This document shows positions 17,393 through 27,191 of a DNA stretch of 64,000 bases, one piece after another. Each line of letters starts with the position of its first letter. Positions within the stretch are counted from its first letter, which is position 1. This DNA comes from Flavobacterium zepuense. GTDB lineage: Bacteria; Bacteroidota; Bacteroidia; Flavobacteriales; Flavobacteriaceae. Made by a program: the position numbers and the translations under genes. The stretch is taken from assembly GCF_007097145.1 (NCBI RefSeq), contig NZ_VJVZ01000001.1, positions 62,001 through 126,000 of the forward strand, in the 5' to 3' direction. The notes beneath the pieces were generated by a model. It ran no database searches. It was not told where the DNA came from and saw only the letters and a program-made list of their open reading frames with translations.

Positions 17393-18820
17393 TTAAATGT
17401 TAGGGTGCAGATCGCGTACCTCACTCACGCTTTCTAATAGCGATGCTACATGCAGAATAGTTGACTCTGCCAGCCAGCTACCTACGACTTGCACGGCAAT
17501 AGGTAAACCTTCTTTACTGGTACCGAAGCGCATCGCGATGCCCGGTAAGCCGGTAACGTTTAATGGAACGGTTGCGCCCTGTAAATAAGTAGCATCTACC
17601 TGCTGACCATCGATGATAAACTCTTCCACACCATGTTTGTGCGCCGGAATTGGAAGCACATGCGTAAGTAACACATCATACTGCTGGAAATATTGCGCAA
17701 AGCCGTCCCTCAGGCGTTCCGCAGCCTGTTCTGCGTATATAAAGTCTCCCATGGAGGTATCCGGAAGGGACAGCATTGTCTTAGCCATCTTATACAATTC
17801 ATCTTCACTGCGGCCGACCGTAGCTTCCCGAAACGCTTCTTTCATTTCCATCACGTGCAACTTGTTAAACACGTCAAGTGCAAAGTCGCGTTCCAGTGCC
17901 GGTATGCGAACCTGCTCAACTGTTAAACCCAGCTCTTTAAGCGCTTTAGCCGCTGACTCAACTGTGCGCGCCACCTCGGGGTCTACCGGACCGAAGCCTG
18001 GCCCAACCATCCATCCCACCCGCAGTTGGCGACCAGCAGACTTGCCTGCTCCGGCATCAAACTGTACGGTACTTGTGGCGAAGGCGTCGAAGCCGTCAGG
18101 CCCGGAAAGTATTTTGAAGGCAAGTTCCAAATCACGGATGCTGCGTGCCATTGGCCCCACATGCCAGAATCGGCGCGGTACGCGCGGCCAGATCCCTGTC
18201 ATCGGGACGCGGCCATGTGTCGCTTTAAGTGATACGATACCGGTTTGCGCAGCCGGGCCTCGAACAGAGATGGCCAGGTCAGTGCCTAAACCAATCGGGG
18301 ACATACCCGCCGCTATAGCAGCCGATTCACCGCCGCTGGAACCGCCCGGCGTACGGGTAAGGTCCCATGGATTGTTGGACCTGCCGCTAAGCAGGTTGTC
18401 GCTTTCGATCCAGTAAGAGAATTCGGGAAGATTCGTCTTAGCCAAAAGTATACCGCCTGCCTGTTTCATCCGCAAAACGCTGGTGGCATCGGTATCGGGA
18501 AGACGGCCTTTGAAAATCGGTGAACCCCGCTGGGTTAGGACATCAGCGGTATCTATTGAATCCTTTACGGTAAAAGGCACACCGTGTAACGGTCCTAACT
18601 CATCGCCTCTCATCACGGCATCTTCTGCTAATTTGGCGTACGCCAGTGCGCTGTCAGCAACGGTTACAATCGCATTGATTTCAGGGTTTAAACCTTCAAT
18701 GCGCTCAAGATGTACTTTCATGATTTCGACAGGCGAAACTTCACGGTCACGGATCATTTTCGCCAGTGTTGTGGCGTCCTGAAAATACACCGGTGTATGA
18801 TTACTATTTTGATTTTTCAT
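17393..18820 (-). CDS. Amidase (amidase signature family)
   Basis: 475 residues, full length for the family. The Lys (HGVPFTVKDSID) and the cis-Ser (TPGGSSGGESAAIAAG) of the Ser-cisSer-Lys triad are visible. The nucleophile lies in the block GTDLAISVRGPAAQTG, where the usual GGS is written AIS, so the oxyanion loop is altered. Cytoplasmic, likely hydrolysing an amide to acid plus ammonia. It is the last gene of the minus-strand run that starts at 25608, separated from the ALDH gene by about 470 bp that hold an AraC relic. Confidence 0.85.
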   Translation of the reverse strand: MKNQNSNHTPVYFQDATTLAKMIRDREVSPVEIMKVHLERIEGLNPEINAIVTVADSALAYAKLAEDAVMRGDELGPLHGVPFTVKDSIDTADVLTQRGSPIFKGRLPDTDATSVLRMKQAGGILLAKTNLPEFSYWIESDNLLSGRSNNPWDLTRTPGGSSGGESAAIAAGMSPIGLGTDLAISVRGPAAQTGIVSLKATHGRVPMTGIWPRVPRRFWHVGPMARSIRDLELAFKILSGPDGFDAFATSTVQFDAGAGKSAGRQLRVGWMVGPGFGPVDPEVARTVESAAKALKELGLTVEQVRIPALERDFALDVFNKLHVMEMKEAFREATVGRSEDELYKMAKTMLSLPDTSMGDFIYAEQAAERLRDGFAQYFQQYDVLLTHVLPIPAHKHGVEEFIIDGQQVDATYLQGATVPLNVTGLPGIAMRFGTSKEGLPIAVQVVGSWLAESTILHVASLLESVSEVRDLHPNI

Positions 18821-18984
18821 ATCCTTTTATTTTTAGTGTTATAAGTATTATTGCCCTAACCGGGTGCCGGACAAAATGAGAAGGATTAACTCCTCAAAAA
18901 GAAATAATATGACGCAAAGACATTGACATTTGTCACAGGTTTTGGTGTCAGGCTTTTCAACAGGCAAGCGCATTCAGTACACGC

Positions 18985-19260
18985 TCATACACTATGTTTA
19001 CTCATCGTGTGCTGTTTAATTTCCGAAGGTGTTAAATTTACGATAGCTTTAAATACCACCATATTGAAAAAAGACTAACCTTTAAACCCGACTGCATAAC
19101 AAGTTGCAACTACATCAGGGCCCTTTCATTAAGAGGTGCTTTGGCTTTTTTGACGCGGTATTGATTAACAAATCAGGAAAGGTCATTTCAGTTTGCCGCT
19201 TAAAATATCTGCAAAATGCCGGTGTCGTCATATCCACTGGCAGCCACTACGTTCATATCC
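18985..19260 (-). pseudogene. Degraded AraC-family DNA-binding domain
   Basis: On the minus strand a first-HTH-like piece (MTTPAFCRYFKRQTEMTF, starting at 19231) and, further downstream, a second-HTH piece (GFKG, stop, SFFNMVVFKAIVNLTPSEIKQ, ending near 18985) align with the C-terminal domain of AraC regulators. The connecting region is disrupted and contains in-frame stops, and no N-terminal half is present. The relic lies in the otherwise empty 472-bp gap between the amidase and ALDH genes. Confidence 0.65.
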
Positions 19261-19292
19261 TATTGGGGTCAAATTCAACATCGACTATCCCA

Positions 19293-20687
19293 TCACAAGT
19301 TTTTACTTTTAATAACCATTAGCTTCTCTCTTGTCATTTCATTCATGGAATAAGAAATGCCTCCCATACCAATACCTGATGAATCCCGCCCACCAAATGG
19401 CATCCAGTCGACACGAAAAGCAGTATGATCGTTGATCATTACGGCGGTAGCATTCAATTTTTTAACTATATCGAAGGCGATATCTAAATCTTTCGTAAAA
19501 ACAGCGGCCTGAAAATGAACCTCCAATGCATTGGCTTTCTTAATGGCCTCGTCACGCACTGTAAAGGGATAGATGCATACAACCGGGCCAAAAATTTCTT
19601 TGCAAGACACTTTAGAACTTTCTGGTGGATTAAATAAAATCGTTGGCTGAAAAATAGTTTCAGAGACCCTTGTTCCACCGGTAATTAGTTCAGCGCCATC
19701 AGCAATAGCCTCTTTGACCCACTCGGCCACGCGATCGGCTTCTCTTGAATTGATCAAAGGTCCTACATCTGTACTTTTTTCTGAAGGGTCGCCAACAATT
19801 AATTTATTGGTCGCTTGGGTAAACTTTTGAATGAACAGGTCGCAAATATCCTGGTTCACATAAATTTTTTGGACGGAAACACAAACCTGGCCTGCATGGT
19901 AAAAACTGCCTTTGACCAGATCGGGTATCATTTCGGCAAAATCAGCATCTTGCTCAACAATTACCGGGGCTGCGCCACCATGTTCTAATGCACATCTTGT
20001 GCCTTGAGACAGTTTACTTTTTAGATACCATCCGACTTTTGCAGAACCAATAAACGAGAAAAAACTGATCCGAGGGTCAGTGACTAACTTTTCTGCGGCC
20101 TCTTTAGAACAAAGCACAATCTGGAGCCATCCGGATGGCAATCCTGCTTCTCTTAAAATATCGGCAAGGGCCAGGCTTGATAATGGTGTTGCTAACGCTG
20201 GCTTGAATATTACGGGACAGCCCGCCGCCACAGCAGTAACAATTTGATGAACGGCCAAATTCAAAGGGTGGTTGAACGCACTGATAGCAGCCACGACGCC
20301 AATAGGCTCTTTAATTGTAAAAGCTAGCCTGTTTAATGATGCTTCAGTAAGCGCCATAGGAACTTGTTCACCCTTTAATTGTGAAATGTGCTCAACGGCC
20401 AATTTAACGCCTTTTATGGCTCTTAACACTTCTGCTTTAGAATCCTTGTAAGGTTTGCCGCCTTCGCTAATTGCTAAAAACGTTAACTCTTCGATCCGGG
20501 CATTCATTATCGAGGCTGCTTTTTCCAGTACTTCGATCTTTTGGTATGCCGGAAGCCAAAGAGACTGGTCATCGAATAAGCTTTTAGCATTTTGAATAAT
20601 GTTCTCAATTTCATTGGCCTCGATCAAAGTCAATTCCTTAACCAACTTTTGATCGTACGGCGATCTTATTTTCACTGTGTTTTCCAT
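19293..20687 (-). CDS. Aldehyde dehydrogenase (NAD(P)-dependent)
   Basis: Start at 20687 (MENTVKIRSPYDQKLV) is preferred over the longer one at 20717. About 464 residues. The catalytic Cys is in SFYHAGQVCVSVQKIYV and the general-base Glu in ALEHGGAAPVIV; the FKPALATPLS block supports NAD(P) binding. The C-terminus (GGISYSMNEMTREK) is the substrate-tunnel end. Converts aldehydes to acids, so it would finish the job of the carbonyl reductases around it. It is five bases downstream of the dps gene on the same strand. Confidence 0.9.
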   Translation of the reverse strand: MENTVKIRSPYDQKLVKELTLIEANEIENIIQNAKSLFDDQSLWLPAYQKIEVLEKAASIMNARIEELTFLAISEGGKPYKDSKAEVLRAIKGVKLAVEHISQLKGEQVPMALTEASLNRLAFTIKEPIGVVAAISAFNHPLNLAVHQIVTAVAAGCPVIFKPALATPLSSLALADILREAGLPSGWLQIVLCSKEAAEKLVTDPRISFFSFIGSAKVGWYLKSKLSQGTRCALEHGGAAPVIVEQDADFAEMIPDLVKGSFYHAGQVCVSVQKIYVNQDICDLFIQKFTQATNKLIVGDPSEKSTDVGPLINSREADRVAEWVKEAIADGAELITGGTRVSETIFQPTILFNPPESSKVSCKEIFGPVVCIYPFTVRDEAIKKANALEVHFQAAVFTKDLDIAFDIVKKLNATAVMINDHTAFRVDWMPFGGRDSSGIGMGGISYSMNEMTREKLMVIKSKNL

Positions 20688-20692
20688 GATTT

Positions 20693-21163
20693 TTATATTT
20701 GTGTGCGTAGAAACCAAGCCATCTTCTCGTGATCACGCATTAATCCAGTTATAAAATCACTTGTGCCCAGATCATTGAAATCCTCCGTGAACCGGCTTAT
20801 CTTTTCCCTTAAAATTCTGATAATATGCTCATGATCCAGTAATAGTCGGGCTGCAAAACTTCTGCTATCTTTTTCATCATTACCGGATTCCAGCAATTTT
20901 GTTAGATCCAAGAATGTCTTTAAGGTAGCTGGCGCGTAGTGGCCCAATGAACGGATCCTTTCCGCAATGCCGTCAATGATATCATCCAATTGCTCAAACT
21001 GCACCTCAAAAAATTTATGCTTATCATAAAAGTCTATACCTTCCACGTTCCAGTGCGCATTTTTTGTTTTGGTGTAAAGCACAAATTCGTCAGCTAATAT
21101 ATTTGACAGATCATTAGCTATAGCTTATCGGTCGCTATCTGATATTCCAATATTTGTAGTCAT
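20693..21163 (-). pseudogene. dps: dps (ferritin-like DNA-binding protein) with a premature stop
   Basis: The frame from ATG at 21163 to the stop at 20693 is 157 codons, the normal Dps length, but codon 13 is TAA (21125-21127), where CAA (Gln) would complete DRQAIANDL. Dps motifs are intact after that: TKTKNAHWNVEG (ferroxidase His/Trp region), FEVQFEQLDDIIDGIAERIRSLG and a DHEHIIRILRE region. GTG at 21082 could reinitiate, giving 129 residues that lack the N-terminal helix. Dps sequesters iron and protects DNA from peroxide. Sequencing error is possible but would need a base change, not an indel. Confidence 0.85.
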
Positions 21164-21209
21164 ATGTTATAATTTAATTTCTCAAAGCTTACAGCATGGG
21201 GATAGGCTA

Positions 21210-21953
21210 TTAGAAATCCTGTGCTGCTGGCCTGAGTACGATCTCATTGATATCAACATCAGCCGGTTGTTCTATCGCAAAAGCTATTGCTCTTGCTACA
21301 CTGGCAGCCGGAATAGCAATTTTATAAAATTCATTAACACCGACAGAACTCTCTTCGTGGTTGGTGCTTAACTTCAATTCCGAATCTACTGCGCCAGGTT
21401 CAATTATTGTGGTACGAATATGACGACCTACTTCGTGTCTCAACCCGTCACTTATTGCCCGGACAGCATATTTGGTTCCACTGTAAACGGTACCACCGGG
21501 GCTAAAAACTTTGATCCCGGCAACAGAACCTAAATTGATGAAATGACCCGATCCCTGTTTTTGAAAGATCGGTAAAGCTGCGGCGATCCCATAAAGTACC
21601 CCTTTAATATTGACATCGATCATATTGTCCCATTCGTCGGTTCTCACTTCAGCCATGGGCGCGATCGGCATAATGCCGGCGTTGTTGATCAAAACATCGA
21701 TCTTACCGTACGCACTGACGGCTATATCAACTAAGCCTTGCACTTGTTCTTTTTGGGTTACATCCGTTACCTGATATAATGCTTTGCCCCCCTTTGCCGT
21801 AATATCGTTTACAATTTGTTCTAGTTTGTCTGAGCGCCTTGCCCCCAGCACAACAATTGCGCCTTTTTCGGCAAGATGTTTTGCAGTTTCTTCTCCCAGG
21901 CCACTGCTGGCTCCGGTAATTACTACTATTTTATTTTTAATATTATTTTCCAT
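21210..21953 (-). CDS. Short-chain dehydrogenase/reductase (YdfG-like)
   Basis: 247 residues. TGASSGLG cofactor motif, LINNAGIM, catalytic Ser in NLGSVAGIKVF and YSGTK for YxxxK. The C-terminus has the RAIAFAIEQPADVDINEIVLRP block of the YdfG/serine-dehydrogenase-like SDR branch. NADP-dependent oxidoreductase of unknown substrate, in a compact minus-strand group with the GlcG/HbpS and ABM genes. Confidence 0.9.
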   Translation of the reverse strand: MENNIKNKIVVITGASSGLGEETAKHLAEKGAIVVLGARRSDKLEQIVNDITAKGGKALYQVTDVTQKEQVQGLVDIAVSAYGKIDVLINNAGIMPIAPMAEVRTDEWDNMIDVNIKGVLYGIAAALPIFQKQGSGHFINLGSVAGIKVFSPGGTVYSGTKYAVRAISDGLRHEVGRHIRTTIIEPGAVDSELKLSTNHEESSVGVNEFYKIAIPAASVARAIAFAIEQPADVDINEIVLRPAAQDF

Positions 21954-21985
21954 TTTTCTATTTTTAGATTTATAATAACCTAATG

Positions 21986-22384
21986 TTATATAGCGTTAGC
22001 ACCGGCAACTGCCACCTCTTCATCCTGTGCTACAGTCCCTCCGGATATACCAATTGCGCCTATTATCTTGTCATCGCCATTTATTAAAACCATACCGCCC
22101 GCGAATGAAATTAAACCTCCGTTAGAATGTTCAATATTGTACAAGCTGCCGCCTGGTTGTGATAATTTTCCAATTTCACCCGAGCCCATATCAAAAAAGC
22201 GAGATGTCTTTGCTTTCTTTATCGCGATATCTGCACAGCCCAACAGGGCACCATCCATCCTGCAAAACAGTTTCAGGTTAGCACCCTCATCTACTATTGC
22301 AATGTTCATGGCAACACCAATTTTTTCTGCCTTGGCCTTTGCTGCTGCTAAAATCTTTTCGGCCTGATTCAGTGTAACATTCAT
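21986..22384 (-). CDS. GlcG/HbpS-family heme- or corrinoid-binding-like protein
   Basis: 132 residues of the DUF336/GlcG fold: an N-terminal [28 protein letters not shown], a central RMDGALLG, then a [21 protein letters not shown] block and a final [18 protein letters not shown]. Members bind heme (HbpS) or act as small scaffold proteins of oxidative metabolism. No signal peptide is visible, so it is cytoplasmic here. It lies 20 bp from the ABM gene and 33 bp from the SDR, consistent with an operon. Confidence 0.85.
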   Translation of the reverse strand: MNVTLNQAEKILAAAKAKAEKIGVAMNIAIVDEGANLKLFCRMDGALLGCADIAIKKAKTSRFFDMGSGEIGKLSQPGGSLYNIEHSNGGLISFAGGMVLINGDDKIIGAIGISGGTVAQDEEVAVAGANAI

Positions 22385-22403
22385 AACGCTTTTTTTAAGA
22401 TAT

Positions 22404-22706
22404 TTAGTCCAAAGGAATGGTTAAAACAACTTCCCTGTTTTCCAGTAAAGGCAAAATTTCCCCTATTACCAGCTCCTGATAATGAGATGAATTACGGTGT
22501 TCTGCCACGGCAGCTTCGCCTGTATAACCTTCTGCCAATACCAAGATATTTGGCTCCGAAATGCTTTGGTGGATTTTATAAAAAAGGTTGCCTGTTTCTT
22601 TGATACTTTCGGCCCGAACAGTCTTTAATAGGTTTAAGACCTTATCTATCTGCCCTTCCCTGACTTTCCATGTAGCGAATACATGGATGATTTGTTGCTT
22701 TTCCAT
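22404..22706 (-). CDS. Small ABM-family monooxygenase (YgiN-like)
   Basis: 100 residues, a single dimeric alpha-beta-barrel domain with the pattern [35 protein letters not shown], then [31 protein letters not shown]. The layout matches quinol monooxygenases such as YgiN. Likely oxidises a quinol or other phenol without cofactor; substrate not determined. Probably cotranscribed with the GlcG/HbpS and SDR genes. Confidence 0.8.
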   Translation of the reverse strand: MEKQQIIHVFATWKVREGQIDKVLNLLKTVRAESIKETGNLFYKIHQSISEPNILVLAEGYTGEAAVAEHRNSSHYQELVIGEILPLLENREVVLTIPLD

Positions 22707-22798
22707 TTTGCTTCCCTTGTAATAATTTTTAATAATTGAGAAGTTAATAGGAAACCGCCCCCCGGCTGTATACTAAAGAGGGACGGTATCACTATCTT

Positions 22799-23605
22799 TT
22801 ACTTTTTTTTAGATTCCAGGATATTGACCATCTTTTCCGCTACTCCTTTAGCTGAGGCTGGATTCTGACCGGTTACCAGGTTACCATCCGCAATGCTGTG
22901 AGCAGACCATGGCGCAGCTGCGTGAAATTTAGCACCCTGTTTTGTTAAGGCTGTCTCCAGTAGAAAAGGGACGTCCGCTACGGCGTAGGCGTTTTCTTCC
23001 TCATCGGTAAACGATGTGATATTCTTTCCGTTTACCAGGTAGGATCCATTACTCAATTTAACGTTCAATAAAGAAACGGGGCCATGACATACCGCGCCAA
23101 CAATCGCTTTCCGTTCGTATGTCTTGCGTATTACCTCTTTAAGGAGCGCATTTTCCGGCATATCTGCCATCGGTGCCAAGCCTCCCGGTATGAACACTGC
23201 ATCATAACTGTCGATGTTAGCATCTGACAATTTGCCCGCTTTTTGCATGGCCTCCCATCCTTTGCCGGTTAAAAAGGCGAGGTTGTCCGGGTCACTCGCC
23301 AGGTTAAGTGCATCCAGATAAGGCGTGTCGCCTGTTAAGCTGGCGAAATCTATTTGGTACCCCGCTCTGCTAAATTCTGCATAAGGGTGTGCAACTTCGG
23401 GAAGAAAGATCCCGGTTCTCCTGTTGTTCGGTCCGATCGCATTGGCATTGGACACGATGATTAAAATTTTCTTTTTCATGGTTTCTTTACTTTTAGTAGT
23501 ACTTGTTTTTTCTTTTGCTGATGTGTTGTCTTTTTTATACTGCGCGTTGGAAGATAAAAAAGCAAGCATGAGAGTGAATACCATTATTGTTTTCATGGCT
23601 GTCAT
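22799..23605 (-). CDS. Exported DJ-1/PfpI-family protein (Hsp31-like)
   Basis: 268 residues. The start shows a hydrophobic leader (MKTIMVFTLMLAFLSSNAQ, with MTA before it) and a Lys/Thr-rich linker, then a PfpI fold from about residue 44 (KKKILIIVSNANAIGP). The nucleophile elbow is IVGAVCHGPVSLLNV with its Cys, and FIPGGLAPMADMPENALL is the Hsp31/glyoxalase-III block. Such proteins handle glyoxal-type damage or act as chaperones. It sits next to the ABM protein and a Crp/Fnr gene. Confidence 0.8.
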   Translation of the reverse strand: MTAMKTIMVFTLMLAFLSSNAQYKKDNTSAKEKTSTTKSKETMKKKILIIVSNANAIGPNNRRTGIFLPEVAHPYAEFSRAGYQIDFASLTGDTPYLDALNLASDPDNLAFLTGKGWEAMQKAGKLSDANIDSYDAVFIPGGLAPMADMPENALLKEVIRKTYERKAIVGAVCHGPVSLLNVKLSNGSYLVNGKNITSFTDEEENAYAVADVPFLLETALTKQGAKFHAAAPWSAHSIADGNLVTGQNPASAKGVAEKMVNILESKKK

Positions 23606-23724
23606 TTTTTAATTGTTATAAATTATTTATAGTACAAATTTATTACGTCAACCCTCCTCAGTACAAGGAGGGAACTCACAAAAACAGTGTGACTGAAATC
23701 ACAGTTATATTGGTTAGAAAGAAG

Positions 23725-24294
23725 TCATCCGTGCTTTGCGTGAAGCCTGCTAAGGGTTTCCCGGCTAAGGCCCAAATATTCGGCTACATACTTTTTGGGC
23801 ATCTTTTGTATCAGGTTCGGGTATAGGCGTGCAAATTCCTCGTACCGCTGTTCCGGATTTCCGGAAAGCAATGAAATGATCCTTTGCTGAAGTGCCACAT
23901 AGCCTTTTGTCAGCTTTATCCTGAAGAAATGTTCCATCTTATGGAGTGCCGCCGATAAGTTTTCCCTGCCCTCAAGGGTAAGGCATAGAACTTCCCCCGC
24001 TTCCATACAAATTACATTCATATTAGTATGCCGATGGTTGAAATAGGCAATATAGTCTGACATCCACCAGTTCTCCGTTGCGAATTGTACGATATGTTCT
24101 TTTCCACTTTCTTCCAGATAGAACACCCGGAAAATACCGCTCAGGATCAGGTACTCATACAAGGCCTCATCACCCTGCTGAATCAGAAACTGATTTTTCA
24201 ATACTTTTCTGATCGTAAAATATGGTTTTACAGACTCAAACTCTTCATCGCTGATCGGCGTGATCTGCTGGATATGCTTTCTCAGTTTTTCCAT
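23725..24294 (-). CDS. Crp/Fnr-family regulator (subgroup 2)
   Basis: 189 residues with the cNMP-like beta-roll (LILSGIFRVFYLEESGKEHIVQFATENWWMSDY) and a C-terminal HTH (MPKKYVAEYLGLSRETLSRLHAKHG). It lies between the YceI and DJ-1 genes on the same strand and is divergent from nothing, so it probably controls its own unit. The subgroup is distinct from the two palindrome-linked regulators at 11296 and 44923, and the palindrome motif is not seen near it. Confidence 0.85.
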   Translation of the reverse strand: MEKLRKHIQQITPISDEEFESVKPYFTIRKVLKNQFLIQQGDEALYEYLILSGIFRVFYLEESGKEHIVQFATENWWMSDYIAYFNHRHTNMNVICMEAGEVLCLTLEGRENLSAALHKMEHFFRIKLTKGYVALQQRIISLLSGNPEQRYEEFARLYPNLIQKMPKKYVAEYLGLSRETLSRLHAKHG

Positions 24295-24304
24295 GGCCTG
24301 AATT

Positions 24305-24874
24305 TTAAACTATCACAAACTCACCATCTGCTTTAATGACCACCTCGTCCATTAACTGCTGAAACGGCAATATTCTGCCTACTCCATAATCCGAACGCTT
24401 AATCTCGGCCAGGACCTGAAAACCGGCGGTCAGGTTTTGCGTATGTGGATTTATCTTTGTTCCCCTGTAGTGCAGATCAATAGTGACGGTCCTGGTTATT
24501 CCATGTATGGTTAATTGGCCAATTACCTTGTAATGGTGAGCTGACACTTCACCAATGATCAAGCTTTTAAAGTGGATAAAGGGATATTTTTCGCCATCAA
24601 AAAAATCTGCGCTGCGCAAATGTTCATCGCGCTGCCTGACTTGTGTATCAATTGAATCCACCAGGGCGCTGAATTCGATGGATGCATCACTAAAATCGGG
24701 TTTCGAGGTTTTAATATCGATATTAAAAGTATTAAACCTGCCTGTGATATCATTGATCAACATGTGGGTAACGGTAAAACCTAAATGCGAATGGTCTTGG
24801 TCGTTCCTCCATATTGTTTCTTCTTCCGATACTATTTCGGTTACATTTTGTAATGTGTCGTCCAATAATTTCAT
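24305..24874 (-). CDS. YceI-family lipid-binding-like protein
   Basis: 189 residues. The YceI beta-barrel pattern is present: DHSHLGFTVTHMLINDITGRF, the central VDSIDTQVRQRDEHLRSADFFDGEKYPFIHF and the end block RSDYGVGRILP. The family holds polyisoprenoids and amphiphiles in its barrel; here no signal peptide is visible, so it may be cytoplasmic. Separated by 10 bp from the Crp/Fnr gene, consistent with cotranscription. Confidence 0.9.
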   Translation of the reverse strand: MKLLDDTLQNVTEIVSEEETIWRNDQDHSHLGFTVTHMLINDITGRFNTFNIDIKTSKPDFSDASIEFSALVDSIDTQVRQRDEHLRSADFFDGEKYPFIHFKSLIIGEVSAHHYKVIGQLTIHGITRTVTIDLHYRGTKINPHTQNLTAGFQVLAEIKRSDYGVGRILPFQQLMDEVVIKADGEFVIV

Positions 24875-24957
24875 AATGGTTTTTTTGTTGATTAATTGAG
24901 AAAGAAATATCAGGTGTTAAAAATGCGGGCTGGGATTATTCCGGACCCGCATGTATG

Positions 24958-25608
24958 TTATTTTTCCCCGGCAGAACCGTCATAACCAAACTGAATGCCT
25001 GCCGTTCCACCGGTTTCTATAAATAATTTCATAAAACCTTCCACCGTTTCTTTTCTGTCCCAGTCGCGTTGGAGTTCACAAAAAAGTTGTACTGTGCTGA
25101 TCGAAATCGCACCGGCTTGTTCCAATCGTCTGATGGCTACATCGTGAGCGACTTTGGAGGTCCCGCCCACAGCGTCCACCACCAAATAAACCTCATAGCC
25201 CTCTTTCAATGCATCCAGGGCCGGGAATGCAAGACAAGCCTCCGTCCATAAGGCAGCCATAATAAGTTTTTTGCGCCCCGTTGCTTTTACCGCCTCTACA
25301 AATTCTTTATCTTCCCAAGAATTAATAGAAGTTCTGTCTAATGACAATATGCCGCCAAGATGTTTTTTTACTTGTGGAATGGTTTCTTGATTTAGCCCGG
25401 TCTTGACATTCACGGTTGTCAGCACGATTGGCATACGGTAAAGTTTTGCCGCATTTATCGTTCCGACGATATTATTGATTAACAACTGCCTGTCCATTGA
25501 AGCTATAGAATTAACTTGCGGAGGTTGATAATCGATGATAATTAAAGCGGCATTTTCTGCTGTAAGCAGGTGGTCTGATTCCTGATTGCGAATTGGTAAA
25601 CTACTCAT
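24958..25608 (-). CDS. Isochorismatase-fold hydrolase (YcaC-like)
   Basis: 216 residues. An early Asp (LIIIDYQPPQ), and the nucleophile Cys in ALWTEACLAFPALDAL, form the cysteine-hydrolase triad together with a Lys that I cannot place by eye. The downstream segment EGYEVYLVVDAVGGTSKVAHDVAIRR matches YcaC-type proteins. Cytoplasmic amidohydrolase-like enzyme. It is first in the minus-strand run that includes YceI, Crp/Fnr and DJ-1 genes. Confidence 0.85.
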   Translation of the reverse strand: MSSLPIRNQESDHLLTAENAALIIIDYQPPQVNSIASMDRQLLINNIVGTINAAKLYRMPIVLTTVNVKTGLNQETIPQVKKHLGGILSLDRTSINSWEDKEFVEAVKATGRKKLIMAALWTEACLAFPALDALKEGYEVYLVVDAVGGTSKVAHDVAIRRLEQAGAISISTVQLFCELQRDWDRKETVEGFMKLFIETGGTAGIQFGYDGSAGEK

Positions 25609-26407
25609 GTTTTCTAAATTTTAAAATGTTACTATTATTTCTGCCAGAAAAACATCAAGTGATTGATACTTGTGATGCTTTCTGAAACAAAATTATGCAC
25701 ATCAAAACCTTAGAAACTTGATCTATGGTAAGATATACTTGATGGTTTTCGTTATCTTGTGTCGCGGGCGGATATCTTTGTTAGATAAATCGGCCGGATC
25801 AATAGAAATGAATGCGCTGACGAAGGTGGAACAGGCTTTAAGGAATTTCTATATAAATCGTATTTATAGCACTCTGCATCCTAGCACCCAGATTATACAA
25901 GCATTGGCAAAGATGAGAATATCTTTGAAGGTTATTAAAATAGTCATCGTGTAATGGCAGTTAATGCATCAACTCCTTATGTGGAGTTCGCAACAGGTTG
26001 AGCTATGCAAAAAGGTGATGCTATCGTTTGATTAAGCCTGTTATATTTTGGGATGCCTAATCACGAATGACCAAACAATTCTGTGATTGCCTCTCTAAAT
26101 AAAATTTATGCATTTTAACTTATAGAATAAATGTCTGATCTTTAAATGCGTATGTGGTTGTACAAAAACACTATTGCATAAGGACGTATTTTCAGGCTGT
26201 TGAGCAAAAGATATAAGCTTTAAGTCTTAGTTTTTATATCTGTTTTAAAATAAATAATACTGATAATAAAAACAATTTACATCCTTGCAAGTGTAATGGT
26301 TTTATGTGGTCAAACTGAGCGGTTCTCCATTTTTCCAATATTCTTCTTGCAAATAAAATACCTTTGTTATCTAGGACAATGTTTATGGCAAGATTGCTTT
26401 GAAAAAT
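25609..26407. other. Gap without a recognisable gene
   Basis: A 799-bp A/T-rich stretch. A 78-codon ORF on the plus strand (25718-25954) has no recognisable family and an unusual composition, so I do not call it. No RNA gene, repeat or operator stands out apart from A/T-rich promoter-like sequence before the gene at 25608. Confidence 0.4.
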
Positions 26408-27001
26408 TTATTTCATGCCTCTTTCGGGATTCCTGACCAGGTTCCGACGGATCCGACTAAGTGATTCAGGGGTTATCCCAAGATAGGATGCTATAACCAG
26501 TTGTGATAGTCGAAGACCCAGATCAGGATACAATTTTATGAAACTGTTGTACCTTTCTTCTGCTGTTGCAGCTAGCAGTAAACTTACCCTTCTTTGTATA
26601 TCTCGAATCGTATCATTAAGTCTAAGTGTATTATATAATCCAAAATCAGGAATGACTACATGGGCCAGATCCATAAATTTGTTATTGATAACCACAACTT
26701 CAGAATCTTCGAGGGCATCTACATAGAATTGAGCTGGCTCTTCGAAAACAACACTATTGCGATCTCCAATAAAGCCGTTTTCAACCGCAAATTGAATAAT
26801 ATGTTCCTTGCCCTGCTTATCCAAAGTATAAGAACGGAGAAGGCCTTTACTCACGAAAAAGAATAATTTCGTGCGGGTATTCGCAATCAGTAATATCTCT
26901 CCCCTAGATACTTGTCTTGTTTTTAACTCATTAGATAGCATGGAAAACTGCTCATCAGTAATAGAAGTTTTACTTTTAAGATATTGCCTGAAAATTTCCA
27001 T
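26408..27001 (-). CDS. Crp/Fnr-family regulator (subgroup 3)
   Basis: 197 residues with a cNMP-like domain (FVSKGLLRSYTLDKQGKEHIIQFAVENGFIGDRNSV) and an HTH (LSQLVIASYLGITPESLSRIRRNLVR). No obvious partner gene: the nearest neighbours are a gap on the left and an HxlR gene on the right. It is a third subgroup, with no palindrome of the cassette type nearby. Target unknown. Confidence 0.85.
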   Translation of the reverse strand: MEIFRQYLKSKTSITDEQFSMLSNELKTRQVSRGEILLIANTRTKLFFFVSKGLLRSYTLDKQGKEHIIQFAVENGFIGDRNSVVFEEPAQFYVDALEDSEVVVINNKFMDLAHVVIPDFGLYNTLRLNDTIRDIQRRVSLLLAATAEERYNSFIKLYPDLGLRLSQLVIASYLGITPESLSRIRRNLVRNPERGMK

Positions 27002-27191
27002 ACCATAATAAATTTAAAACGTTAGTCAAAGAAATGCGGTCAGTGCAATCGATTATTTAAACTACTACTGGGTAATTTTTTGGTTGTGAACTGCATTTGT
27101 CCACATTGACTATATTGCGATAAAGCAAAGGTATATTTTAAACCGTTCATTTCAAAATAGAAATCATACACTTTATACCTGTTAGCAGAAT

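Noticed and set aside
17225..17396. Open frame of about 57 codons upstream of the amidase terminator (plus strand)
   Set aside because: No start, no recognisable family, and partly formed by the hairpin; left out.
25718..25954. 78-codon ORF
   Set aside because: Low-complexity hydrophobic start, no recognisable domain, no supporting context.
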